Positions 47,835 to 58,220 of a stretch of DNA of 64,000 nucleotides are shown one piece after another. This DNA comes from Nemertoderma westbladi (taxonomy: Eukaryota; Xenacoelomorpha; Nemertodermatida; Nemertodermatidae). The notes beneath the pieces are model-generated. The model did not search any database. It was not told the DNA's origin and worked only from the letters and a program-made list of their open reading frames with translations. Position numbers and translations under genes: made by a program. Every line of letters begins with the position of its first letter. Within the stretch, counting starts at the first letter, position 1. The stretch spans positions 45,245 through 109,244 of the forward strand of contig JAUCBJ010000495.1 in the NCBI GenBank assembly GCA_032718475.1. Reading direction: 5' to 3'.

Positions 47835-49340
47835 TTGCACTCTGATTTGGTTGTAGGCTGGGCAGGGCATACCAAAATAAAATGAAATTCGCTTTCAACC
47901 AGACCCATATTGCACATCGTATATAAACCTTCGTGGCGTGGCTTGCGAGACCAGCGACCTGCTTCGATTTCCAGGCAGTGCGAAGTACAGCGTAGGTGGG
48001 CTAGAGCAATTTTCAGATGAGGTTCATTTGATAATTCATTAAGGTACTCTTCCGTACACAATTCTGTTTTAATATACAGTTCTCCCTTGGGGGATGTGCT
48101 AATGGACAACCAACAATCTTGTATAAATTGGTCCCTAATTACCCTATGTACTGTATTAAGAAACTCAGTCTCTTTTATAACAGATTGATTTAACCACGCG
48201 TGACTAAGTCACAGGTTGTTGAGGAGATCCCTTATTTTGGACGCCCAATTTACAGTGGACAGGGTGGTGTGACAGTCACTGTGTGACTGGTTGTATACCA
48301 TCTTTGTGAATCTTCTTTTATCAGGCATTTTAATTATTCGATATTCGATTATGAAATTTGGTGTACTGGTCTTTACACCCAAGACTCGTTTGAGGAAGCT
48401 TAGATGCACTCTTTCTTGTGCCATCCCCATACCTCACATCCGTAATTTAGAATGGGCAAAATTAGGGAACAAAAAAGTTGATATCTTAGGTTAAAAGTAA
48501 TGTTAGGAAACTGTAAGAGATAATGGTATAAAGAAAACAAAGCCTTGTTACTTATTGACCTTATTGATTGTTACTTATTGAGTCCTTATTGACAAGGGTG
48601 CTTTGGGCTACAACACCCAAGTAGGTGTAGTAGGGCACGACATCTAGTGCTTTTCCTTTGTAAAACCAACATTTTGATTGGGACACAGGCCCCTTGTTTC
48701 TGAAAACAACAATGTTTGATTTTTTCAGGTTTACATCAACCCTGCAAAATCTAATCTGAAAAAAATACGTAAAATATCTAGCGAATATTGTAAACTCTAG
48801 GTACTATCTGCCAGTAGCACGATATCATCTGCATACAGAAGTAGGAACAGACGTAGGTAGCCAATATCCAAACCAGGGTAACCCGTTTTTGCCAATTCCG
48901 CTTCCAAATCAATGAGGAATAAGGCAAACAGAATAGGGCTTAGAAAGTAACCTTGCATTGCATCACACCTACAAGACTACGAAAGGACCTTGGCACTGCA
49001 CGAGAGAATCACACACAAGACTTCATAGAGGAATACATACTTTTTATCTCTTCCAAAATTTTCCCTCCAAAACCCATACACGCAAGTTTGTACCATAACG
49101 CATCATACCCGGTCGAATGCCTTGCTAAAATCTATACAACCGCAGTACAGTTTACATTTTGCACACCCTAATAAAATGATTAAACAACCCGCTATGCACA
49201 AACATACGGTCGGCTGTTCGATAAACTTCACGAAACCCTGCTTTGACCTCGGAAAGTGTCTCATAACAATCACTCCACCACACCAATCGCCTGTTTATTA
49301 TTCCTGTGGATATTTTGGCAAGACAACTAATTAGCGAAAT
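47835..49340 (-). pseudogene. LINE C (CR1/jockey-like RT), decayed
   Basis: Minus strand, read from 49340 down. A block resembling SEVKAGFREVYRTADRMFVH (RT region with the AGFR motif, near 49260-49190) is followed by an FxKAFDRV-like block in other frames near 49110, a degenerate DIVLLADST block near 48830-48800 (RT active-site neighbourhood), ERVHLSFLKRVLGVKTSTPN (48415-48355), and a C-terminal block IALAHLRCTSHCLEIEAGRW with CNMG...EFHFILVCP (48010-47860). Several frameshifts and stops separate them. The order is right for one element of about 1.5 kb without its endonuclease. Confidence 0.7.
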
Positions 49341-49379
49341 TCCACGATAAGTGCTGCCATGTGCTGCTATGTGCTCAGT

Positions 49380-49460
49380 CTCCTATTGTGTATTTATTGA
49401 CTTTAGTAAAGCATTTAACTCAGTTAACAGGCAAAGATTATGTCAAAAACTAGAGACAGG
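49380..49460 (+). pseudogene. LINE RT fragment (catalytic-D motif), plus strand
   Basis: Encodes YCVFIDFSKAFNSVNRQRL, the RT motif with the first catalytic aspartate, then loses similarity. It lies head to head with LINE C on the other strand, so it is a separate copy. Confidence 0.55.
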
Positions 49461-50124
49461 CCTAGCAGCCCCTGAAGCAAGTCATAGGAGACACTACGAG
49501 TTAAGTAAAAGCTTTTTGTTCTGTCTGATAATAAATTAGTGTGAGGGTAGTCCCGGTGGTGTACGAGAAATTTTCTAGACAACTTAAAACTATAATTATT
49601 ATGTTGTAATCATCTAATGAATTATAAAAACTGTTGTGATTATAGAAGATAGAGAGCAGTTAGCGAAATGATTATTTTGTTCTATCGGATAGAGTAGTCG
49701 GAGTCTCAGAGAGGAGTCGAGGTGTCAATTGATTAATAATAATAACAGAATGAATTCAATACAATCGCGCACAAGAAGTGATAATACAAATTCGTTCTTG
49801 TTTTGTAAAAAATAACACAAGTTGAGATGTTTCAATGTAAATCGCGATTAACAATTTACACTGTTCAATGTAAACCACGATATTAATTAAATACAACAAT
49901 TATATTATTGATAAGTGAAGACAAAATTTACAAATATTCAAATTATTTAATAAATTAAATCAGGTAGGTAGAATTACAAAGACCACACAAGTAACCAATT
50001 ATTACAAATCAGCAATATTTCGGCCTACAGGCCTTTGTTGACCGGTTGAGTATTGACCTCACCAATACTGAGGTAGGATGTTCCTTTGACGGTACTTGTG
50101 TCAATCACCTTTAATTACAACGAC

Positions 50125-50240
50125 TCCTACTTCTTTACAGCTTCTGTTAGATATCTGTATGAAATTTGCACACATCAACTTCATTAGCTTTAATCCTAAA
50201 AAGTCGAAGTGTCTTATTATACACAGCAAAACTCGCAGTG
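50125..50240 (+). pseudogene. LINE RT fragment (post-active-site region), plus strand
   Basis: Encodes LQLLLDICMKFAHINFISFN then PKKSKCLIIHSK, the usual sequence shortly after the RT active site in CR1-like LINEs. It may belong to the same copy as 49380-49460, with the intervening DNA replaced. Confidence 0.5.
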
Positions 50241-51836
50241 GCTTTGGGGAAGGGAGGATTTTCATATTACATGGTTACAGTATACTGCGATCTACATACG
50301 TTTAGCATCCTGCATCGAATGGTGTTTGGTATTGGGTGTTCATTGTGGGTGTTTTCTGTATTATCACTAATTTTTCTCTGAGTTTCCTATCGGCAAAATC
50401 TTTACAGCGCTTTAGAATCGTGATAGTGAATGGGTGTGGTGCGGGGTGTTGGTTGGGGTGTTTGGTTGTGAAGTGTGCACCCACTGTGCTATCATCTTCT
50501 TATGATATCTTCTTATGCGCTTATCATTCTTCAAATTCTTATTGCGGACAGAGTTGCGGTGTTTTGCAATGGTAGATGCTAAATTCACTCCACAGACTTG
50601 ACATCTTCAATAGGCACTAGGGCTTCATCCATTGGATGTTGCCATGTAAACTAGCTCCGCCTACTTAACATAAATCAGCTGATTCTTTGTTCATTCGACA
50701 GCAGTAGTATGTAGTACTACCGGTAGGTTTGATTTGATTACACAATTACCAATTACCGTACTGAATTAGGCCTACAACATGAAGTAACTGAGTCTGCTAG
50801 TATACAGGTATATTTGCAGATGCGAGCGCGATGCTTAGCCTGCATGTACGGGTGCCAGGGTGCTGCAGCCACCATCCGAACGGAACTTGCGTATCAGATC
50901 AGCAGATAGATATACTGATATAGATCGTACCGGAACTGTTAGGCCTACCGCAGTACTGCAGTACCGGTCTGCCGGTAGTCAGTCATCAATTTATTTCAGA
51001 TTTATAGCCTACCGCGCTACCGGTTGCTGGTAGTCGTTTTTTTGGTCTTTTACCCAGTAAAAAATCCGCATTCGTAACGCATGGGATGGCGCATATTTCA
51101 CGCATTCGTAACGCATTCTGAAATGTTACATAGATGAACCATGCGATACGAATGCGAAAACCGAACCAAATACGCATCCTTTATTCGCATATCGAATCTA
51201 ATACGGACCTTATACGAATCCCGCACATTCTACGAATGCGTCCCTAATCTTATACGAATGTTTCCCGCACACTATACGAATGCGTCCCGCATGTTATATA
51301 CGAATGTTTCCCACGCTATACGAATGCGTTACGAATGTTTTACGAATGTTATACGAATGTTTACCGCAGGATTTTTATTTTTTTTTATTATTTCGCTATA
51401 GTTTACATAGTTTTCACAGTTTACAACTGTTAAAACGTGTCCATTTTATTTTATTTTTTTTAAATATACTTGATATTCCGAATTTAATATGAAAGCCATT
51501 TTCAATTTCATCAAAAAAATGTTCAGATATAATTCAAGAGCACACAATTTCAGACGTAAATCGTTATAGTTCTGATGATTTTATTATCTAGAATATTAAT
51601 TTCAAGCTTTTAATTAATCTTATTAATTATTATTGATGGTTTATTATTTTTTATTATATTATTTTATTATTATTTTATATTATTTTATTATTATATATAT
51701 TTGTATTATTATTATATATATATTTTATTACTTATTATCGAAAAAAAGCGAATTAATATTCTAGAATATAGTAAAAAAAACATTGAAATTATGTTGATGC
51801 ATCTCATAAAATGTATGCCTTTGATGTATTTTGTCT

Positions 51837-52447
51837 GTGGGGCGAGACACGTAGTCGGCGAGCCTTTGCATACGGTTCATATAGGGCAAATGGGGCATGT
51901 CCGTCTGTCTGTCTGTCTGTCCGTCCGTCCGTCTGTTAAATGTTTGAACGCGAATTTCTCGGCATCGCTCGTTCGGAATTGAACCAAACTTAGTAGGTAA
52001 GTAGTAGAGAGAAAGTTTAGAAAGTTTGTAAAGTTTGGTGAAAAATCATGCAGTCTGACGTCAGCTACGACAGATTATGTGGTTTTTAGAAAATGTTAAA
52101 TTTCTCGGGAAGGCCTCATTTTCCTGAGCTGAAATTTTGGTGGCCTGTAGAGAATCATGAAGTCTACCTTTTACGAAATTGAAAAGTTAAGACATTTAAT
52201 TGGGGATCCGCTAGAGACTCAGAAGTAATGACATAGGCCTCGGTACGGTACTGCTGTACAGTGCTGCACTGGTAAGTACGAAATTGCAGAATAACAATTT
52301 GACACCACCTAGCGGATTAACATATGATTGTATATCGAATGAATACATTTATAGCATGGGATATGGGGTCCAAACTAGACATGCCCCATTTGCTCTATAT
52401 GAACCGTATGCCAAGGCTTGCCGACTACGTGCTGCGCGAAGTCCCCA
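51837..52447. mobile_element. ~610-bp MITE nested in the 2.4-kb element
   Basis: Terminal inverted repeats of about 65-70 bp: GTGGGGCGAGACACGTAGTC...GGGCATGTCC on the left is matched, with a few mismatches and about 5 extra bases, by GACATGCCCCATTTG...GACTACGTGCTGCG...CCCCAC on the right. Next to the left arm is a GTCT/GTCC microsatellite. No coding capacity; no target-site duplication identified. Confidence 0.75.
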
Positions 52448-52666
52448 CGAACGTGTAAGATTTTTTTACCATTAATAAGTGTAGGGCCTCCTGTAGCAGT
52501 TACCGGTAATTAACTGCTACAGTATATCAGTAGACTTTTTAATGGCGTTTTATAGCAAATTAAACAAATTCGACCTGGAGGCCTAAGAAACCGTGTGAAA
52601 ATATCACCATACACACGTATACAATGCAATAAAAATGCCACATGCTTTTTAATATGTATTGGTACT

Positions 52667-52890
52667 GTACTGTAGGCCAGGTGAGATAAATAATGACAAC
52701 ATAAAACTAATGTAATAACTTTGGGAAATGAGTACTACTTTACAGGGGCTAAAACTATGGGAGGGGGGGGGGGGGGGGGGGGTGCCTAGTGCCTACATAC
52801 TATAATTATGCCTAGATACTGCAGTTCCTTAAGTTAATACAGTAGTTTTATGTTGTTATTATTTATCTCACCTAGCCTACAGTACATAAC
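52667..52890. mobile_element. ~220-bp inverted-repeat element around a G20 run
   Basis: TACTGTAGGCCAGGTGAGAT... (52667 on) is matched in inverted orientation by ...ATCTCACCTAGCCTACAGTA (ending at 52890) over about 50 bp with a few mismatches. The centre holds a G20 homopolymer (52763-52782). A perfect 10-bp inverted repeat GTAGCAGTTA/TAACTGCTAC lies just upstream at 52492-52521. Confidence 0.65.
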
Positions 52891-53867
52891 CTTTACAGTA
52901 TTACAGTATATCAAGCATGTTGGTTAAGGGAACAGGTTTATATATCAAAATAATGGGGAACCAAAATAATAAACGGGAGTTAAGAATTACTGGGCAACCC
53001 ATTAAATACAGTCAGTATATACTGTAGTAAAAGTACATGGGACTGGCTGACTGGTAACAAAGGGGGAGAGCTACTAACTAATAACACTATGTTCGATTAT
53101 TTGCCGAATGGTGATTGGCCAGTATTACAGAATGTACGGTACTCTAATTGAGAGTGCTTTGCATGCGTATCGCATGCGTCACGAATGGACTACGAATAAT
53201 TTTAAGCGTGGTGCGGCTAAGCATTCGTATCGCATGTGCCACGAACGAATGAACCACGAATTATTTTTTGTGCGGAGTGGAAGCATTCGTATCGCATGTG
53301 CCACGAATGATGAGCCACGAATGTAGTTACAAGTGAAATCTCACATGCGATACGAATACTATACGCATTCGTTAAATTATTCGGACTGACGAACCATTGA
53401 CGAAGGCTTCACGAATCTTAAATAACATTGCACGCACCTTTTACGAATACCGCATGCGGCACGAATGCGTTACGCATGGGGATTTTTTACTGGGTAATTA
53501 CCGGTAACCATTCTGCCGTTGACTCCTCTTTTAGCCCATATGCTGAGCTGATATGCCTATTCTGTTGTTCATGTATTCTGACATTCAGACATTAGCAATA
53601 TTTAGTGGCCTAACTCATCTGCTAATTCTTCTATATTCTAATTCGTCTATACTGCTAATTCGTGTACAGCTGTAGGCCCTATTCGTAATATTTCAGTATA
53701 TTACAGTATTAATTGAGATTTTACTGTCAACTGGCTGACTGGTCAAGACTGTTCTATAGGCCTATCTACCCGGTATATACTGATATACTGCCTTACTCGC
53801 TGACTGGACTGCAGGACTGGTACCGGTACCGGTAGCCTATATAGTAGGGCCTATTCGAAAGTTAATT

Positions 53868-55036
53868 ATGTCTGGATCGGGTTGCCCTTGCACCTCCAAG
53901 GACCATGTGGAGGCCATAATTTCGGCGTTTGAGGAAGCTGGTGGCTTCCAGTACACCGTGCGTACCACGTCGGTCCAGTTATCCCAATTCTGGGACCCGG
54001 ATCCGGGTGTGTTCATCGGTGCGCCATACACGCACTGGATGACACGTGGAATGGGTGGAGTATCTGACGTCGGCATACCGTTCGTCATTGTGGCTCGCCA
54101 ACGACGGTTTTGCATATTTGCAAAGGACTACCACGGAAATGTATGTGAACTTTATTATTATATAGTGTTCTTTGTTCTAGAGCTCTACAGCTCTACGAAC
54201 TATTAGTAGTACTATTTATTAGTACCGGTAAAATATTTCTACTAAATCTTACTTTGTAGGCCTATGACACATATATTTATGGGGATTAGGTGATATACAA
54301 TACATGTACCAGATACACGGACACGATACACGTGTACGGTACAGAGTGGTTTGCTATACAAACCTCAATGAATACTGCTCACTGTGATTGATTTAAACAC
54401 ATCCTTGAATATTATTCTCAAATTTTAATAATTTATAATAATATAGCCTACTCGACTCACGCAATGCATTGTTTATTCTTTTTTGATATAATAGATAGTA
54501 ATTTTATTTTTATTATTGAGTCAACTTAGTTTAATTCATTATGTTTGCATTGTGTTCCTTAGGCCGGCGTCAGGAATAATACAATGAAGGGGGAATGTAA
54601 GTCGGAGATTGCAATCAAGAAAGTTGTTGCGTTCCCCGACTTTGATGTTGGTGGCAACCCCACCAGCAGAATGAAGAGGAAGGCTGCCAGTGACATCAAG
54701 GAGGTCCTTCGTCTTGGTTCTGCCACAGGGGAGTGCCACTATGGCGATGTTGGGGGCCTAACAGTCTACTGGGTTATGGTCCCCGACGTACATTCCCACG
54801 CCGCCCACGTAGTCGGTGATGCGGCCCGTCCATTCCAGCGGACTACGGATGACATCATGGCCTACATGAAGTCGCAAGTTGCTGCTGGGTTTTACTCCAT
54901 TCCCGCACTACGCCGAGCCAACGAGGTCTTCGTGGAGGGAATGGTGTCAGACATGCGTCTTGCAGAGATGCCGGACTTGAGCTCTAGGCAGTTGGTATTG
55001 TTGGTGGCAGGTGGCAGGCCTATCGTTATTGTTTGA
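53868..55036 (+). CDS. Two-exon gene, 248-aa protein, not recognised
   Basis: Exon 1 is 53868-54140 (91 codons, from ATG) and ends at AAT|GTATGT. Exon 2 is 54563-55036, preceded by the acceptor TGTGTTCCTTAG. Both introns edges are phase 0, so the frames join exactly to 248 residues ending at TGA 55036. Both exons are much richer in G+C than the intron and flanks, as expected for coding DNA. The protein starts MSGSGCPCTSKDHVEAI, has a Cys-x-Cys near the N-terminus, a hydrophobic VGIPFVIVA, a basic SRMKRKAASDIK region and a C-terminal QLVLLVAGGRPIVIV. No transmembrane segment or signal peptide is obvious. I do not recognise a family. It starts about 370 bp after a TIR element and could itself be transposon- or virus-derived. 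Confidence 0.6.
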
Positions 55037-55343
55037 AGTATACCTATATATATATATTTTATTTAGTTTTACCAACGTTATTTGGTAGTCAAACAATTGA
55101 TAATTTGTATACAGGTAGTGATAGAGAGTTGAGATGATAAAAATACACTATAGTAATTTAGACAGAGCTGATTACATTGAACAAATCACAAAAATTTATT
55201 TCCGTTATTAAATTGACATACCTTTTAGCTATTATTTAATTTTATAGTTTTTCATATTATTTTTTATGGTTTAGTTATAGTTATATATATATAATGTGTA
55301 ATGTCCTTTAATTGCTTAATTAATAAATTGGTTAATTTTTCAG

Positions 55344-57114
55344 TCTGTTGTTTCAGTCGGTCATGTTGCGCCAGAGCATGGAAAATCCAAGGATATTTTA
55401 GACGGTATTCTTTCTTACCTAGAAGAAAAAAGTATGAGTATTACCAGGCTCAAAGTGATCGGATGTGATGGGACCAATGTGAATGTTGGAAAAAATGCTG
55501 GCATAATAAGGTTATTAGAAGAGAAAATAGATATTTCTTTACAATGGGTCATTTGTATGTTACATTTGAATGAACTGCCGCTTCGTCATCTCTTTGCTAG
55601 GATCGATGGACCAACCACAGGGCCAAATGCTTTCAAGGGCCCAATAGGGAAGCAGCTTAATTTTACCCACACTGTTATCGCACCAATAGTAGATTTCCTG
55701 CATATAAGTTCTCCACATTTCATGAAATTCCCGGATGATATTTTAAAGGACCCTTTGCGTCCTGTCCTGCAAAAACTAGAAATGTTTTATATACGCACTC
55801 GCCAGCCAGCTATTAACAAGCAGAAACGTGATTGGCGCAAGTTTGAGGTGCTGCTTCCCAGTGGTTAGACGGATACACTTCTACCTTGTTTCACTTTACC
55901 GTCCCGTCTCCCTTGGGAACTTCTATCTATTGTCTCCTTTCTAGCACTAGCTACTTGAGAAAGCCCCCATTGGGGCGAAACCTACTGATCAGCTGACAGC
56001 CGTCAGCTGATTACTGATTGCATGCAACGTCTAATGGTCAGTTGCTTTTTTATTTTAGTATTTGTATCGTACTGTACTGGCATACCTACCGGTAAGGTTT
56101 TTTACTTCAGCTTGACAATTAAAGAATAAAATAAAAAAAAAAAAAAAAAAAAAAATTATTTTAAAGGAGTTGAGCACTGATCAAAAATATCTTCATTTAA
56201 TAACATCAGCCATAATAGAGGGTAAATGCTCAGCTACACTTGCAAAACTTCAACCTGGAAAATTATCTTATTCTAGGTGGCTCACAACAGCCAACAGGAT
56301 ATGTCGCCTTTATATAAGTACAGCTCGACCATCAACAGAACTTTCAACTCTTGCTACCTTTATTGTAAGAGTGTATTCACCAACTTGGTTTCTCATTAAG
56401 CAGAATAATCATCTTCATAATGGCCCAAACAATTTGTTCCACCTTGTTCTGTGGTCAAGGTACATGGATAAGGAGTTCCTAGATGTCATTGATCCAGTTA
56501 TACAACGAAATGTGTTTGTAGCTCATCCTGAAACGATGTTATTGGCAATGATGCATGACCCCAATGAGGCCATACGTGAACTAGGAGTGCGTCGGGTGAT
56601 GAAGGCCAGAACAAGTGAGATGGCTCTGAAGATAACAAGTAAGGTGATTGCCCTGAGACTAAAACATTCCAGAAGTACCAATAAGACCAGGAGTGTTATT
56701 CCAGTTCTTGGTAGGAAAAATTCAACTTCTCTTATGATTGCGAGGAGAATGCGAATTCAGCCTTCAGTAAAAACTCGAGGCAGCAATGTAAGAAGGTTTA
56801 TAGTACCACGTCTCAACTATGATGCTAAGAACTACTTTGAACTTATAAATTGGTCTGACAAAGACCTGCAGCTTACACCACCTCCAATTCTCAGAGGATT
56901 TGAAGAGAAGGATTTGATAAATTTTATTCGTTCACCAGGAGACATTAAATTTGATTACCCTTGTCATACACAGAAAGTGGAGAGGATGGTTAAAATAGTA
57001 ACTGAAGTTTCTCGCCAAGTAGTTGGATCTGCATCAAGGAACAGTCTAATAAAGTCACGTTTATCAGCCCGTGAGAATCGCAAAAAAATTGACTCTAAGA
57101 AGGACTTTACATAA
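55344..57114 (+). pseudogene. Broken gene of an uncharacterised animal family (transposon-like distribution)
   Basis: The exon begins after TTAATTTTTCAG (55341-55343). It encodes SVVSVGHVAPEHGKSKDILD, then KVIGCDGTNVNVGKNAG, then LQWVICMLHLNELPLRHLF, DGPTTGPNAFKGPIGK. After the insertion it continues with ELSTDQKYLHLITSAIIEGK, YSRWLTTANRICRLYIS, YMDKEFLDVIDPVIQRNVF, HPETMLLAM, IRELGVRRVMKAR and FDYPCHTQKVERMVKIVTE, stopping at 57114. I recall proteins with this motif series (GCDGT-x-VN, CxLHxNELPLRHL, LSTDQKYL, RWLTTANR, IDPVIQRN, HPExxLLAM, CHTQxVERxVKLVTE) as a widespread unnamed family in arthropods and cnidarians, with a fold I would guess to be RNase H/hAT-like. The frame is cut after DDILK by a poly(A)-tailed insertion; N-terminal exons are not visible. 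Confidence 0.75.
55751..56156 (+). mobile_element. Poly(A)-tailed retro-insertion (5'-truncated), possible GIY-YIG-type ORF end
   Basis: The insert starts inside a codon, ends in A23 (56133-56155) after AATAAA, and is flanked by the 12-bp duplication TATTTTAAAGGA (55739-55750; its second copy at 56157-56168 reads the same). Deleting insert plus one duplication rejoins DDILK to ELSTDQKY in frame. Its first part encodes LEMFYIRTRQPAINKQKR and stops at 55868. An E-x3-IR-x3-P-x-[IL]-N ending is typical of GIY-YIG endonuclease domains carried by Penelope-like elements, so a Penelope-like or related retroelement is my guess. A GCCCCCATTGGGGC hairpin followed by GAAAC lies near 55966. Confidence 0.75.
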
Positions 57115-57624
57115 CCGTCGAACAGATTCACACACTCCCATTCTTCCATCCACTTGCAATAATAGTTTCGAAACAATTGTAGTTTGTGATTTTTCTTTAT
57201 ATACTGTGTGTTCTGCGTGATTAAAATTTTATGTCAAATTTGTTAATAATCTGAATATAATTAGACTACAATACCAATTGAAATATCCCTCTTTGTCTGA
57301 CATTTTTAGAAAAAATCACTAATTTACCACGCAATTCCCAAATTTTCGGTTAGTGAGCAATGCAGGCTTGATGACTCAATCATTATCATGCCTACGGCAG
57401 TGTTTTTGATCATCAGTGGGATTGTTAGCTTTGTGAAACCCTCAATGGGGACAGCTTTTTAATCATGCGGCATGACCCGTTTTCATGCCTATTACTTTTA
57501 GGGGTGGGGTCATGTGTTCCCATCCACCTCATGAGCTAAACTTGCACTTTTTGGCTTAGTTATGTCCAACCTCACATTTTTGCGAAGTTCCTAAGGAATT
57601 GACAAACATTAGCATAATATGACC

Positions 57625-58220
57625 CGCCCTACTGAGCATTGCCACACATCATGAAGCTGGTTGATGCTTTGGAGTGCAAAACTTTTGCTTCCACACGCCG
57701 CAAACCTCGTCTAACAATACACTCCTTTGCTGAAGGAGAATCCACAACACACAGCTCATCATAATTGAACATAAACTGCGGTGAGACATCTTTAATTTCA
57801 ATCGAAACATTATTAAAAAATTATTTGACACCCATCTGGTTGACCGCAATACGAAGCCAATCTATTCCAGGGAAGTTATTCTTAAAGCGTGTTGATCGTT
57901 TATTCTTAGTCAGATAGTTCGCAACTAGAAGTCTTACATCCATACCGGTCAGCGGAACCTTCCAGTCAGTCAGGTGATCGAGCGTTTTAACTATCATTCC
58001 TTCTTCAATTTTAGTAAGGACGGTCTGACCTCCTGGACACCCCTCCGATTTCAACCCATTAACTGCACGCCACAGTGTTCCGTAAGGAAATCTTGTATTC
58101 TTTCTTAACTGTTAAGAGTTTCTTCCCCGATTTTATTGCCCAAAGAGCTGCCTTTAAATCATTATCGGAATATGTAGTTTTATAATCTCGGGACTTTATC
58201 CTCCGAATATATTTACCCAT
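57625..58220 (-). pseudogene. pogo/Tigger-like transposase fragment
   Basis: Minus strand. From ATG at 58220 it encodes MGKYIRRIKSRDYKTTYSDN, then DLKAALWAIKSGKKLLTVKK (N-terminal helix-turn-helix region). After a frameshift near 58110 comes FPYGTLWRAVNGLKSEGCPG, GGQTVLTKIEEGMIVKTLDH, LTGMDVRLLVANYLTKN, RFKNNFPGIDWL (CENP-B-type DNA-binding region). There is then a stop and a deletion at 57821, followed by FMFNYDELCVVDSPSAKE (NYDE carries the first catalytic aspartate of the DDE domain), IVRRGLRRVEAKV and SKASTSFMMCGNAQ. Similarity ends near 57625, before the second and third catalytic residues. Non-functional. Confidence 0.8.

Larger units (their letters stand above)
51053..53494. mobile_element. 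2.4-kb TIR element with CGAATGCG-rich arms
   Basis: CCCAGTAAAAAATCC (51053-51067) is exactly inverted at 53480-53494, and both sides are flanked by TA (51051-51052, 53495-53496), as in TA-targeting elements of the Tc1/mariner type. Inside each end the sequence is dense in ACGAATGCG / CGCATTCGT words: about 51068-51370 on the left and 53150-53470 on the right. No transposase frame was found, so it is non-autonomous. It contains two further inverted-repeat elements (51837-52447 and 52667-52890). Confidence 0.7.

Noticed and set aside
54200-54560. Extra exon of the 55344-57114 gene within the intron of the upstream gene
   Set aside because: No stretch encodes the expected upstream motifs of that family; stops in all frames.
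55966-55990. Hammerhead ribozyme core (GC hairpin followed by GAAAC)
   Set aside because: The required CUGAUGA box is not present at the right place (CTTGAGAAAG instead) and I could not build the other stems; at most a decayed one.
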